Below, piece after piece: positions 1 through 8,657 of a stretch of 64,000 nucleotides of DNA. The translations under genes and the position numbers were made by a program. The stretch is from UBA6144 sp964399165 (GTDB lineage: Bacteria > Bdellovibrionota > Bacteriovoracia > Bacteriovoracales > Bacteriovoracaceae): assembly GCA_964399165.1 (NCBI GenBank), contig CAYNPO010000004.1, forward strand, positions 130,064-194,063, given 5' to 3'. The stretch's first letter is position 1. Every line of letters starts with the position of its first letter. The notes beneath the pieces were generated by a model. That model had not been told where the DNA came from. It saw nothing but the letters and a program-made list of their open reading frames with translations, and did no database searches.

Positions 1-626
1 GCGTCCGCCGCGCCAAGGTGACGATCATCGGCTGCGGCATCGCCGGCACCAACGCCGCCCAGATGGCCGTGGGCATGGGCGCCGACGTCACATTGGTCGA
101 CCTTTCCACCAAGCGCTTGGCCGAACTCGACCAGCTCTTCGAGAACAAGGTCAACACCCTCTTCTCCAACGCACAAAACATCGAGGACGCCGTCATCCAC
201 TCTGACCTGGTGATCGGCGCGGTGCTGGTTCCCGGCGCCAAGGCCCCCAAGCTTGTCACCCGCGACATGATCTCCAAAATGCAGAAAGGTTCCGTGGTGG
301 TGGACATCGCCGTGGACCAGGGCGGATGCATCGAAACTTGCAAACCCACCACCCACGAGAACCCGACTTTCGTGGTGGATGGCGTGGTCCACTACTGCGT
401 GGCCAACATGCCCGGCGCTGTCGCCCGCACTTCCACATTTGCTTTGACCAACGTCACCCTCAAATACGCCCGCATGATCGCCGGCATGGGCGTGGATAAG
501 GCGATCATGAAGGACAAGCCTCTGCGCCTGGGTGTGAACATTTATAAAGGTAAGCTGGTGTACGAGCAGGTCGCCCGGGATCTGGACTTGCCCTACACCC
601 CGTTGGCGCTGGACAAATACCTGTAA
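1..626 (+). CDS. ald: Alanine dehydrogenase, C-terminal part (5' truncated by window)
   Basis: The reading frame is open from the window edge (codons begin at base 3), so this is the 3' two thirds of the gene. The visible part starts at the Rossmann fold glycine motif (IIGCGIAGTNAAQMA) and carries the family signatures LIPGAKAPKLVT-like (VLVPGAKAPKLVT), DQGGCIET and VVHYCVANMPGAV, which are diagnostic for NAD-dependent alanine dehydrogenase (L-alanine to pyruvate plus ammonia). The C-terminus ends with a normal stop followed immediately by a strong hairpin terminator. The in-frame GTG at base 18 is internal, not a start. Family assignment is firm. Confidence 0.96.
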   Translation, partial: VRRAKVTIIGCGIAGTNAAQMAVGMGADVTLVDLSTKRLAELDQLFENKVNTLFSNAQNIEDAVIHSDLVIGAVLVPGAKAPKLVTRDMISKMQKGSVVVDIAVDQGGCIETCKPTTHENPTFVVDGVVHYCVANMPGAVARTSTFALTNVTLKYARMIAGMGVDKAIMKDKPLRLGVNIYKGKLVYEQVARDLDLPYTPLALDKYL

Positions 627-633
627 GACGGGA

Positions 634-657
634 AGGGGCGAAAAGCCCCTTTTTTTT
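634..657 (+). terminator. Rho-independent terminator after ald
   Basis: GGGGC / GCCCC stem (635-639 with 645-649), five-base loop, extended by an A-T pair, followed by eight T residues (650-657). It sits 9 bases after the ald stop and separates ald from fliL. Confidence 0.92.
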
Positions 658-683
658 GGCGTGCCCAAGATCCGTGCTATGAT
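656..683 (+). promoter_or_regulatory. Putative leaderless promoter of the FliL gene
   Basis: A -10 hexamer TATGAT (678-683) ends six bases before the ATG at 690, with a weak -35 (TTGGCG, 656-661) and a 16-base spacer. Transcription would begin at or next to the start codon. No Shine-Dalgarno sequence is visible, which fits a leaderless mRNA. Inference from spacing only. Confidence 0.45.
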
Positions 684-689
684 TTTCCC

Positions 690-1160
690 ATGACCGGCAA
701 CCCGATGATCGACAAAGTCCTCTTGGGTCTCAACGGCCTGGTGGCCATCGGCGCCGCGGCCATGGTGTTCTATGCCCACAACAACCTCAAGCCCCCCCCT
801 ACGGACCAAGCGGCCGAAGAAAAATCGCTGGAGAGCGGTGTGGTGGCCGAGGCCCAGGTGACCCCCCACACCTTCAAGAAGATGGTGGTGAACATCCAGT
901 CGCCGGGCACCCGCCTGCGCTATCTGGAAGTGGAGATGGGCGTCCTCCCCTTCGCGGAAGGGGACAAGGAAACCATCAAGTCCCTGGAGTACAAGTTCCA
1001 GAACGCCCTCATCGACATTGCTGGATCCATGTCGCCGGACGAACTTAGTTCAGTGACGGGCAAAATTCTGCTGGAAGGCCGGCTCAAAAAGCGGCTGAAC
1101 GAGGAGTTCGGATCCGCTTTGATCAAGCAGATCTACTTCTCGCGCTTCATCGTCCAGTAA
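690..1160 (+). CDS. fliL: FliL family flagellar basal body-associated protein
   Basis: 156 residues. One N-terminal membrane anchor (about residues 8-28) is followed by a Pro/Glu-rich linker and a periplasmic FliL domain with the typical region 'VVNIQSPGTRLRYLEVEMGV' and a C-terminal 'IYFSRFIVQ'. FliL surrounds stators at the basal body and modulates motor torque. It stands alone here rather than in a fli operon, between a terminator and a convergent small gene. This suggests an extra FliL paralogue, but the rest of the genome is not visible. The start has no Shine-Dalgarno sequence and a -10 element six bases upstream. Confidence 0.85.
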   Translation: MTGNPMIDKVLLGLNGLVAIGAAAMVFYAHNNLKPPPTDQAAEEKSLESGVVAEAQVTPHTFKKMVVNIQSPGTRLRYLEVEMGVLPFAEGDKETIKSLEYKFQNALIDIAGSMSPDELSSVTGKILLEGRLKKRLNEEFGSALIKQIYFSRFIVQ

Positions 1161-1167
1161 GGACGAG

Positions 1168-1341
1168 TTACTGGCGGGTGGTGTTCTCAGTTCCGTCGAG
1201 CGCCACGGCGTTGTTGGCGTCGTCGGGAAGCTGCTTGAGGGCCTTCTGGATGGTTTCTTTGGAGAGCTTGCCCTCGGCGACAAGGCGGTCACGCAGGCGA
1301 ACGTCGAGCTGTTTTTCTTCCAAAGCTTGGCGCAGTTTCAT
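1168..1341 (-). CDS. Small charged protein of 57 residues, unknown function
   Basis: A short reading frame on the minus strand, ATG at 1341, stop at 1168-1170, with GAGGGG a few bases upstream of the ATG. The product begins MKLRQALEEKQLDVRLRDRL and continues with VAEGKLSKETIQKALKQLP, then a short hydrophilic tail. It is rich in Lys, Glu, Asp and Leu with an amphipathic helical pattern and no membrane segment. It ends seven bases from the convergent FliL stop. The Shine-Dalgarno sequence, coherent helical composition and otherwise empty interval support a real gene. Family not recognised. Confidence 0.62.
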   Translation of the reverse strand: MKLRQALEEKQLDVRLRDRLVAEGKLSKETIQKALKQLPDDANNAVALDGTENTTRQ

Positions 1342-1407
1342 GGCTTTCCCCTCACAAAAGTGTCCCCCAAACTAACAGGACCCATTCCAGCTGGCAAGAA
1401 TTGACAC

Positions 1408-2127
1408 TCAGTGCCAATACTTGGGCTTATCATCCTTGTCCTCATCCACCAGCCGCAGGTGCTTGGCCTTGGCGGATGTACGCCGGGAGGGGGCGCTGCC
1501 CGTGCGAAACCACCAGGCCAGGGGTGACCAAGTTTGGTGGCGGATAAGCAGGAAAGCGATGGCCATGGAAAAGAGGTGCCCCCAGGCAGCCCGGTTGCCG
1601 GAGAACACGCCCATGTAGAGCTCAAGACCCGCCATGATGAGGCAGAACACCCGGGCCTTCACGGGGAAGGCGAAGAACACCAGGAACTGGCGGTCGGGGT
1701 AGAGGACCGCGTAGGCCACGCACAGAGCGTAGGTGACCCCGGCGCTGCCCACGAGCACGCCGCCCCCCAAGGCGGTCCCCCGCAGGACCAAGGTATCGGC
1801 CGCCACGTAGAGGAGCCCCGCCGCCACTGCGCAGGTGCCGAGAAACTTCAGGTAAACCCGCGGCCCCCAGGAGCGCTCCAGCTCGGAGCCTAAAAACCAC
1901 AGGGCGAGGGCGTTGAAGAGCAGGGTCATGGGCTGGGTTTCCACCCAGGGGTAGGTGAAAAGAGTGTGCAGGCGCCAGGGGAAAAACCATTCGGGAGCAA
2001 GTCCCAGCCAAGCCACCAGGGAGAACGCGCCCACCCCTTGCCCGATGGCGTGTAACAGGAAAAGCGCGCCCATCACGACCAGGATGGTTTTGTTGGAACG
2101 GGTGAGCTGAGGAGCCTGCACGCTCAC
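1408..2127 (-). CDS. Rhomboid-like membrane protein, probable inactive protease
   Basis: 239 residues with about six membrane helices and a hydrophilic Lys/Arg/Asp tail. The rhomboid layout is clear: loop 1 'WVETQPMTLLFNALALWFLG', then SELERSWGPR (ExxWG region), then a helix where the catalytic GxSG is expected, and a late helix with a conserved His (GHLFSM, His184). The expected GASG motif reads G127-S-A-G130: Ala is at the nucleophile position and Ser is one residue early. It starts with GTG preceded by GGAGG and overlaps the epimerase stop by four bases (GTGA), so the two are coupled. Activity is doubtful; a pseudo-rhomboid is the likeliest reading. Confidence 0.78.
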   Translation of the reverse strand: MSVQAPQLTRSNKTILVVMGALFLLHAIGQGVGAFSLVAWLGLAPEWFFPWRLHTLFTYPWVETQPMTLLFNALALWFLGSELERSWGPRVYLKFLGTCAVAAGLLYVAADTLVLRGTALGGGVLVGSAGVTYALCVAYAVLYPDRQFLVFFAFPVKARVFCLIMAGLELYMGVFSGNRAAWGHLFSMAIAFLLIRHQTWSPLAWWFRTGSAPSRRTSAKAKHLRLVDEDKDDKPKYWH

Positions 2128-2549
2128 CCGTGCCTCCCGGAGGAAATCTCCACCAAGACGCCGCCGGCGCTCTTAGGATGGATGAAGTTCACCAAGCAGC
2201 CGCCGGCGCCCGTGCGCGGCGCCGGGTAGATGAAACGGTAGCCTTTGGCCTCCATCTCCCGCTGTTTGCCTTCCACGTCCTTCACTTTGAAGCACAGGTG
2301 ATGGATGCCCTCCCCTTTGGCGGCGATGAACTTGCCTATGGGGGAATCGGGCGAGGTGGGCTCCAAGAGCTCCAGGTGCGCGCAGCGGTCTAAAGGCGCG
2401 AAGGCCGTGACCACCTGCTGCTCGGCCACCACCTCCCGGGCGGGATCGAAGGCCAGGCCCAGATCCTCCCAAAAGCCCTTGCGGGCCTCGATGGATGTGA
2501 CCGCGACGGCGACATGGTCCAGGATGGCGTCTTCCAGTTCAGGCAGCAT
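2124..2549 (-). CDS. mce: Methylmalonyl-CoA epimerase (VOC superfamily)
   Basis: 141 residues, normal length for the family. The VOC metal ligand positions are recognisable: His in 'ILDHVAVAV', the GIHHLCFKV motif, and Glu in 'GVLVEISS' near the C-terminus. The segment 'APLDRCAHLELLEPTSPDSP' followed by 'IGKFIAAKGEGIHHLCFKV' is typical of methylmalonyl-CoA epimerase, which interconverts the (R) and (S) epimers in propionate and odd-chain catabolism. The partner mutase is not in the window. It is translationally coupled to the downstream rhomboid-like gene. The start lacks a Shine-Dalgarno sequence and has a -10-like CATAAT seven bases upstream. Confidence 0.93.
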   Translation of the reverse strand: MLPELEDAILDHVAVAVTSIEARKGFWEDLGLAFDPAREVVAEQQVVTAFAPLDRCAHLELLEPTSPDSPIGKFIAAKGEGIHHLCFKVKDVEGKQREMEAKGYRFIYPAPRTGAGGCLVNFIHPKSAGGVLVEISSGRHG

Positions 2550-2556
2550 GGGGACT

Positions 2557-2585
2557 ATTATGGCCCGGCTGGTCCGGTCCGTCAG
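2557..2585 (-). promoter_or_regulatory. Putative leaderless promoter of mce
   Basis: On the minus strand: -35 CTGACG (2585-2580), 17-base spacer, -10 CATAAT (2562-2557), then seven bases to the ATG at 2549. The -35 overlaps the stop codon of the upstream lipoprotein gene. No Shine-Dalgarno sequence is visible between promoter and start. Confidence 0.5.
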
Positions 2586-4501
2586 CTTTCGAACTGGGGC
2601 AAGTCGATGGCGTTGGCACAGTCGGTGGGATTCGCGGGGGGCGCCACGAAAGCGGGCGTGGGAGGCGGGGTACAGGTACCATTACGGCAATCCCCGTTCT
2701 TCTTGGTCGGGAAGCAGCGTTTAGCACATGTGGGGACCCCCGCGTCGTTGGTCAGGCCGGTCCACACCACGTGGCACTCGGTCACGTCGTGCTCCTTGCA
2801 CCATTCCTTAGAGATGCAGAACTCGCCGTCTTGCTTCCCGCACAGGACGGGAGGGTCGATGCTGGTGTCGTGGGGGGCGCAGCGGCCAGTGGAACTGCTG
2901 CAGCAGAAGCTGGAGCATTCCAAGTCGTTTTGGCAGGTCACGCCCACCGGGAGATTGTCCGGGGGGGTGATGTCGTCAAGGCATTGGGAAACCAGGGCGT
3001 CGGACCAGCAGCGCTGGTTGAAGCAGCACTCGCCGGAGGCGCACTGGCTGTTGGTGGCGCAGTGTTTGAAGTTGGCGAAGAGGTACTCGGTGCCGGCGGT
3101 GGAGATGCTGGTGGGCCGCACCAGTTGCAGCAGGACTTCCTTGGATTCGGCCACCAGGAACTCCACGTCGTTGGAGTCGGTGGCGAAAACCTCGATTTTG
3201 GCGGTGGCCGTGCAGGAGCCGATGTGCTCACCGTTGGGGTTGGGGTTGCTGACCCGCAGGCTGCAACCGTCCACCAGCTCGGTGGCGCCAGCGCCCGGCG
3301 TGGTGGTCACGGTCTTGGTGTCCAGGGCGGAAAAGTCCGTGGCGAGGTACTGCACGCCCGCGTTCAGCGCCAACTCCCCGAAGCGCGGGAAGAGCTTGGA
3401 GCGGTAGAGGTGCATCTCGTCCAGTTTCTCGGCGAAGGTGCCGGTGGCGGGCCAGGAGGGCGTGGAGTCGAAAAGGCCGAAGCCGGCGGGATCGAAGACC
3501 GCGTCGCCGGTGATCTCCCAGTTGGCGGCGTTCACCGCCATGAAGGGGCCGCGGTATTCCACGTTCTGGGTACCCAGGACGCCGGCCGCGCCGAAAGCGG
3601 TGAAGGAGAGATCAGGCACGCCGGTGATGGCAGAGGCACCGCTCACCACGGTGACGGGAGAAGCCACGGAGACTGTCTTGTCGGGAAGGCAGCGGTTGAG
3701 CAGTTTGCTGGTGGTTTGGTTGTAATATCCGCTGCCGCTCCAGTCCTGCTGGGTCAGGGTCGGGAATACCTGGGTGCGGGTGGCGCCGTCGATTTTCACT
3801 AGCCCGCGGTCCACCACTTTGGCGTAGGTGTAGAGGCACTTCTCGTCCAAGGGGGTCACGCCGTCGGCCGCGAGGCCGTCGCATAAGCCCTGCCCGGTGA
3901 AGGTGTGGTCGTCTTCCAGCCGCAAGGCCCTGCAGTACAGGCTGGCATCGCGGTTGGAGTCCACCGGCACGGCGTCCGGGTCCGAGTAATCGCGGTAATC
4001 GTAGAGGTCGTAGATCAGGCGGAAGCGGTTGAAGGGCTTGTGCCGCAGATCCATCATCAGCACGTCGATGTCGGTGTTAGGGGTGATGCCCGGAGCGCGG
4101 GTGACGGTGGCCGGGATGTCCACGTAGTCGCGGGAGGCGCCGAAGCTGAAGCGCACCTTCACGTGGCTCGCACCCAGGGAGCGGATGTTGAGGCCGCCCA
4201 GGTAAAGGTGGCCGGCGTAGTTCTTCGGCAGGGTGAGCTTCCTCACGTAGGAGCCCGCGCCGGAAAGCCCGGTGCCGGTGTGGTAGGTGGGATAATCGGC
4301 GGTGGTGATGTTGGGCTCCACCAGGTGGCGGATCTCGACTTTCGGAAGAGCGGTGGCGGGGTTGCCGGTGGGCCCGCCGCCGGAGCCGCCGGTCTGCTGG
4401 TCATCGGCGGTGGCGCCGGGGAGCGCGCGGGTGGGCACCTTCTCGGCCAAACACGAGCTCAGGAGCGCCAGGGCGGCGACCAGGCAAACGGTGCGTGACA
4501 T
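2582..4501 (-). CDS. Large lipoprotein with Cys-rich C-terminal region
   Basis: 639 residues from the ATG at 4501. The start was chosen because MSRTVCLVAALALLSSC is a lipoprotein signal peptide with lipobox LSSC; the upstream in-frame extension has no such signal. A Gly/Pro-rich linker is followed by about 400 residues of probable beta-rich domain. The last 150 residues hold about twenty cysteines in repeats of the type CxxxxxCxxxxCC (for example CATNSQCASGECC, CQNDLECSSFCC, CGKQDGEFC). Such patterns form disulfide knots in secreted proteins, which fits an outer membrane, surface or periplasmic location. No enzyme signature was seen. Function unknown. Confidence 0.8.
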   Translation of the reverse strand: MSRTVCLVAALALLSSCLAEKVPTRALPGATADDQQTGGSGGGPTGNPATALPKVEIRHLVEPNITTADYPTYHTGTGLSGAGSYVRKLTLPKNYAGHLYLGGLNIRSLGASHVKVRFSFGASRDYVDIPATVTRAPGITPNTDIDVLMMDLRHKPFNRFRLIYDLYDYRDYSDPDAVPVDSNRDASLYCRALRLEDDHTFTGQGLCDGLAADGVTPLDEKCLYTYAKVVDRGLVKIDGATRTQVFPTLTQQDWSGSGYYNQTTSKLLNRCLPDKTVSVASPVTVVSGASAITGVPDLSFTAFGAAGVLGTQNVEYRGPFMAVNAANWEITGDAVFDPAGFGLFDSTPSWPATGTFAEKLDEMHLYRSKLFPRFGELALNAGVQYLATDFSALDTKTVTTTPGAGATELVDGCSLRVSNPNPNGEHIGSCTATAKIEVFATDSNDVEFLVAESKEVLLQLVRPTSISTAGTEYLFANFKHCATNSQCASGECCFNQRCWSDALVSQCLDDITPPDNLPVGVTCQNDLECSSFCCSSSTGRCAPHDTSIDPPVLCGKQDGEFCISKEWCKEHDVTECHVVWTGLTNDAGVPTCAKRCFPTKKNGDCRNGTCTPPPTPAFVAPPANPTDCANAIDLPQFES

Positions 4502-4655
4502 GGGAGTAATGGGCCTCAAAACGTGCTCCTCCACCCGTCTTATCGACCCTGGGAGCAGTGGGTTTTACGACGGTAAGTGGCCTCTTGGGCGCTCCGGATA
4601 AATGCCCGGAAACACGGAGGGGAGCGGCAAAAACAGCCGGTCTCCGAGCGGGATC

Positions 4656-5186
4656 CTAGGGGATCGCCTCGAAGGTCCCCTTTTCGCGGTTTTTGCGGAA
4701 GGCGACGGCGGGATAGAGTCGCCCATGGAAGGTGACCCAGTAGCCAGGCGCCACCAGGCGGGCAGCGAACAAAGCTTCGACCACGTTCTGGGTGGCGTCG
4801 GAATCGTCGAACCCCATGGGACGCATGGCACCCGTGAACACCACCGGCACCCTGGGCATTGGAAAGGCCTGGACGCAGTGGGCGGCGGTGCGGTCCATGG
4901 TATCGGTGCCGTGGAGGACCACGATGGGATGACCCTCCCCTTCCAGGCGGCGCACCTCCGCGCACACCGCTTCCCGGTCTTTGTCGTCCATGTCCAGGGA
5001 GTCCTTGGCCATGAGAGCGTGTACCCGGATGTCGGTATAAGGCAAACGTAACTTCTGCAGGATTTTGCCGCGGATGATGGAGGCCCGGTTGCCCAGGGTG
5101 CCATCAGTCTCATCGTAAATCTTTTCGATGGTGCCACCGGTGGTGACTACGTTGACGGGGAGTATCGGGTTCGGATTGTTCTCCAT
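4656..5186 (-). CDS. Single-domain asparaginase-like protein
   Basis: 176 residues. It carries both active-site signatures of the asparaginase N-terminal domain: VVTTGGTIEK (catalytic Thr in TGGTI, near residue 19) and VVLHGTDTM. The substrate-domain motif 'VPVVFTGAMRPM' follows. Bacterial asparaginases are usually about 330 residues with a second domain that completes the active site of a neighbouring subunit; that domain is absent here. Stand-alone N-terminal domain proteins are known, so this need not be a broken gene, and the frame ends cleanly with TAG. Substrate unknown. It is divergent from htpG, with about 80 bases between them. Confidence 0.83.
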   Translation of the reverse strand: MENNPNPILPVNVVTTGGTIEKIYDETDGTLGNRASIIRGKILQKLRLPYTDIRVHALMAKDSLDMDDKDREAVCAEVRRLEGEGHPIVVLHGTDTMDRTAAHCVQAFPMPRVPVVFTGAMRPMGFDDSDATQNVVEALFAARLVAPGYWVTFHGRLYPAVAFRKNREKGTFEAIP

Positions 5187-5266
5187 GCTGCCCTTGACGC
5201 CTGTGCGGCTATCTCCATATTGTTCCCTGTCAATTTACCACGTTTCCGCGCTTTGAGGAGGAACCC

Positions 5267-7114
5267 ATGCCCGCCCGCACAGGCCAGATTTCGGTCAAAA
5301 CCCAGGACATCTTCCCCATCATCAAAAAATGGCTCTACTCCGAGCACGACATTTTCCTGCGCGAGCTGGTGTCTAACGCCTGTGACGCCGTCACGAAGCG
5401 TCATGCATTGGCGCGCACCCAGGGCCATGAGGCCCCGGAAGGGCTGGTGCGGGTGGTGGTGGACCAAGCGGCCGGCACCCTTGCCATCCACGACAACGGC
5501 GTGGGCATGACCGAGGAAGAGGTTGAGAAGTACCTGGCCCAACTGGCTTTTTCCGGCGCCGCGGAGTTCGTTGAAAAGATGAAGCAGCAGGGCCAGAACG
5601 CCGACGTCATCGGGAAGTTCGGCCTGGGGTTCTATTCCGCCTTCATGGTGGCCGAAACCGTCACCGTAGACACGCTCTCCATGCAGCCCGGGGCCGCTCC
5701 CACCACCTGGACCTGCCACGGCGACGTGGATTACCAGTTCGCCCCGTCCACGCGCACCGAGCCCGGGACCACCATCACACTCAAGATCAACGCCGACTCC
5801 GGCGAGTTCCTCAACCGCTGGAAGGTGTCCGAGACCCTACGACGCTACTGCGACTTCATGCCGTACAAAATCCAGGTCGCCGAGACCGGCAAAGAAGAGG
5901 CGGAGACCATCAATGAGACCGCCCCCTTGTGGAAGAAAGACCCAACCCAGGCCACGGAGCAGGACTACAAGGACTTCTACCGACAGCTCTTCCCCATGGA
6001 TCCGGAGCCCCTGTTCTGGCTGCACCTGAACGTGGATCACCCCTTCACTCTCCAGGGCATCTTGTACTTTCCCCGCGTGAACCCCGCCAAGCCCATGCAG
6101 GAGCGTGGGATCAAGCTCTACTGCAAGCAAGTCTTCGTTTCTGACAACGTCAAGGACGTGCTGCCAGATTTCCTCCAGCTCCTCAAGGGGGCCATCGATT
6201 CGGCGGACATCCCGCTGAACGTCTCCCGCTCGGCGCTTCAGGGCGATCCCAACGTGAAAAAGATCGCCAACTACGTGGTGAAGAAAATGGCGGAGAGCCT
6301 CAAGAAGCTCCATCGGGACGACCGCTCCCGTTTCGAGGCGGTTTGGCCCGACATCGCCCTGTTCGTTAAGTATGGTTGCGTCTCCGACGAGAAATTCGAC
6401 GAGCTCGCCCGTCCGTTCGTGCTGTTCAACGATTCGGCCGGCAAGCTAGTGACCCTCGAGGAATATGCCGCCGCCGCTCCCGAAGCCTACAGGGAGAAAA
6501 TGAAAGACCTGGTGCTCACCTTCGACGCCAAAGAAGGGGACGAGGCCTTGCGCCGGCGACTCCTGAGCGAGGGCGTGCACGCCATCACCACCGATCAGAT
6601 GATCGACCCGCACTTCATCCAGCATGTGGAGGCCCGCAAGCAGGGCGAGCGCGCCTGGCGCTTTGCCGCCCTCGAGAGCGAAGCCGGGAACTTGCTGGAC
6701 GGCGGCGCCGTGGGCCCGGACGACCTGCGCATCCGAGATTTCGTGAAGGAGGCCCTGGGTGAGGGTGCCCCCGAGGTGGAAGTGAAGTCCCTCAAGGACA
6801 CGGCGGTTCCCGCTTACTTCAAGGCAGACGAGCAAATGCGCCGGTTCCAGCACATGGCCCGGGGAATGGGGCAGAACCAGGCCTTCCCACTGTCCAAGAC
6901 CTTAGTGGTGAATCCCACCCACTCATTGGTGCAGAACGCCTGGAAACTCTGGGGCACCGACGGCAAGCAGGACTTGGCACGCAAAATCGTGGCCCATGTG
7001 CGGGACCTCGCCAACCTGTCGTCCGAAGGTTTGCCGGAAGGCAAGAAGGACGCCTTCGTGGGCCGCTCCCAGGAGTTGGTCCAAGAACTTTCCCGTCTCA
7101 TCCTGAACGGCTGA
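5267..7114 (+). CDS. htpG: Chaperone protein HtpG (Hsp90 family)
   Basis: 615 residues, the usual bacterial length. The GHKL ATPase domain shows the Hsp90 motifs: 'YSEHDIFLRELVSNACDAV', 'IHDNGVGM', 'LAFSGAAEFV' and 'GKFGLGFYSAFMV'. The middle domain contains 'LYCKQVFVSDNVKDVLPDF' and 'IPLNVSRSALQ', followed by the C-terminal dimerisation domain. A strong Shine-Dalgarno (GAGGAGG) lies just before the ATG. The histidine kinase gene follows after ten bases, so the two are probably co-transcribed. Cytosolic ATP-dependent chaperone; assignment is certain. Confidence 0.98.
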   Translation: MPARTGQISVKTQDIFPIIKKWLYSEHDIFLRELVSNACDAVTKRHALARTQGHEAPEGLVRVVVDQAAGTLAIHDNGVGMTEEEVEKYLAQLAFSGAAEFVEKMKQQGQNADVIGKFGLGFYSAFMVAETVTVDTLSMQPGAAPTTWTCHGDVDYQFAPSTRTEPGTTITLKINADSGEFLNRWKVSETLRRYCDFMPYKIQVAETGKEEAETINETAPLWKKDPTQATEQDYKDFYRQLFPMDPEPLFWLHLNVDHPFTLQGILYFPRVNPAKPMQERGIKLYCKQVFVSDNVKDVLPDFLQLLKGAIDSADIPLNVSRSALQGDPNVKKIANYVVKKMAESLKKLHRDDRSRFEAVWPDIALFVKYGCVSDEKFDELARPFVLFNDSAGKLVTLEEYAAAAPEAYREKMKDLVLTFDAKEGDEALRRRLLSEGVHAITTDQMIDPHFIQHVEARKQGERAWRFAALESEAGNLLDGGAVGPDDLRIRDFVKEALGEGAPEVEVKSLKDTAVPAYFKADEQMRRFQHMARGMGQNQAFPLSKTLVVNPTHSLVQNAWKLWGTDGKQDLARKIVAHVRDLANLSSEGLPEGKKDAFVGRSQELVQELSRLILNG

Positions 7115-7124
7115 GCGGGCAAGG

Positions 7125-8657
7125 ATGACCACCTCCCCGCGAGAAGAGCAGGACAAGCGCGTCGCCGAATTGGAAGAGGACCTACGGCGCACGCGCTCGT
7201 TCCTCGAGGGGATAGCGGAGGTTGCGAGCATCGGCAACTGGGAGGTGGACCTCAAGACAGGCGCACGCCACTGGAGCCGACAGACCTACATCCTCCACGG
7301 CTTCGATCACGCAGGCCCCCCACCCGAGCGCCAGGAAGTTTCGGCGCGGCTTCATCCGCACGACAACGCCCTCCTGATCGCCCTGCGCGACGAGACGATC
7401 CGTACTGGACAACCCTTCGGCCTGGACGTGCGCGCGCGTCCCCACGGAACCGAATACCGCTGGATGCGGGTGGAGGGACGCGCGGATGTGCAGGCAGGTG
7501 AGGTGGTGCGCATCTACGGCACCTACCAGGACATCCACGAGAGGAAATCCCAGGCGGAGGCCATCCGCGCGCGGGAGGGAAAACTCAAAATGCTGGAGAA
7601 TCTGGCCAACCTCTCGCCGGACATACTCGCCATTTCCGACCTGGGGGGGCGCGTGGTCTACCTCAATCCCGCCGCGCGCCGGATCGGATGGCTCCCGGAA
7701 GCCTCGGCCTTCTCCTTTTTTCCCATTCCCAGCGTGGAGTACTTCCTGGAGAAAATCTGGCCCGTCCTCACGGGGGGGGAAGTATGGGAGGGGGAAATGC
7801 AGTTCCTAGACCTCCTGCGCGGTGAGGAGTTCCCGGTCTACCAACGCTCCTTTCTCCTGCGCGACTCCGCGGGAAATCCTTCGTCGGTGGCCACCATTGC
7901 CACCGACTTGCGTGAACGAAAAAGGCTGGAAGCCGAAATCGAGCGCCAGCGACTGCAGTTCGTGCACAATTCCAAAATGTCTTCCTTGGGGGAGATGGCG
8001 GCGGGACTCGCCCATGAAGTGAACAACCCCCTGGCCATCCTCAAGGGCAACGCCAACGTGCTGGCCATGGAACTGGCCGCTCCCTGGACGGACCGGGAAT
8101 TGGTGGCCAAAACCCTCAAGACGATGGATGCCACTGTGGACCGCATCGCCGGCATCATCAAGGGTCTGCGTAATTTCGCCCGCGACGGTTCCCAGGACCC
8201 GCTGGTGCCGATTCCCGTGGCGCGGGTGGTGGAGACGACCCTCTCCTTCTGTAAATCACGCTTCGAGAACCATGGTATCCGGCTGGAACTCGGCCCCCCC
8301 ACGGATGCCGTGCTGCGGGGCCAAGAATCCCAGCTCCAACAGGCCCTCCTCAATTTGCTGAACAACGCTTTCGACGCCGCCAAGGAGTCCCCGGACAAGT
8401 GGGTCCGCTTGGGTGTCGCGCAGGCAGGCGGTGTCCTGCGGCTGGAAGTGGACGACTCCGGCAAAGGCATCCCCCCTGCGATCCGGGACCGGGTGATGGA
8501 ACCTTTCTTCACCACCAAGGACGTCGGCAAAGGCACGGGCCTGGGTCTCTCCATTTGCCGTGGCATCGTGGAGTCCCATGGCGGCCGTCTTTACATAGAC
8601 GAAGCCGCGCCTTACACGCGCTTCGTGATGGAGTTTCCGCGCAGCTTAGGGACCTAG
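7125..8657 (+). CDS. PAS-domain sensor histidine kinase (soluble)
   Basis: 510 residues with no membrane segment. A short coiled coil (about 1-30) leads into two PAS domains: the first around residues 35-145 with a PAC-like end 'IYGTYQDIHERK', the second around 160-270. The HisKA phosphoacceptor is His297 in 'MAAGLAHEVNNPLAILKGN'. The ATPase domain has an N-box (LLNLLNNAFDAAKE), G1 (VDDSGKGIP), F box (PFFTTKDVGKGTGLGLSI) and G2. All catalytic elements are present, so it should be active. The cognate response regulator is not adjacent. Its stop overlaps the convergent peptidase gene by four bases. The signal sensed is unknown. Confidence 0.93.
   Translation: MTTSPREEQDKRVAELEEDLRRTRSFLEGIAEVASIGNWEVDLKTGARHWSRQTYILHGFDHAGPPPERQEVSARLHPHDNALLIALRDETIRTGQPFGLDVRARPHGTEYRWMRVEGRADVQAGEVVRIYGTYQDIHERKSQAEAIRAREGKLKMLENLANLSPDILAISDLGGRVVYLNPAARRIGWLPEASAFSFFPIPSVEYFLEKIWPVLTGGEVWEGEMQFLDLLRGEEFPVYQRSFLLRDSAGNPSSVATIATDLRERKRLEAEIERQRLQFVHNSKMSSLGEMAAGLAHEVNNPLAILKGNANVLAMELAAPWTDRELVAKTLKTMDATVDRIAGIIKGLRNFARDGSQDPLVPIPVARVVETTLSFCKSRFENHGIRLELGPPTDAVLRGQESQLQQALLNLLNNAFDAAKESPDKWVRLGVAQAGGVLRLEVDDSGKGIPPAIRDRVMEPFFTTKDVGKGTGLGLSICRGIVESHGGRLYIDEAAPYTRFVMEFPRSLGT

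Noticed and set aside
2771..3802. 343-residue plus-strand frame inside the Cys-rich lipoprotein gene
   Set aside because: Low-complexity Gly/Ala/Val/His composition, no ribosome site; the minus-strand gene has a lipobox and patterned cysteines.
4656..5186. Broken full-length asparaginase
   Set aside because: No second-domain remnant was found in the 154 bases downstream; stand-alone one-domain forms are known.
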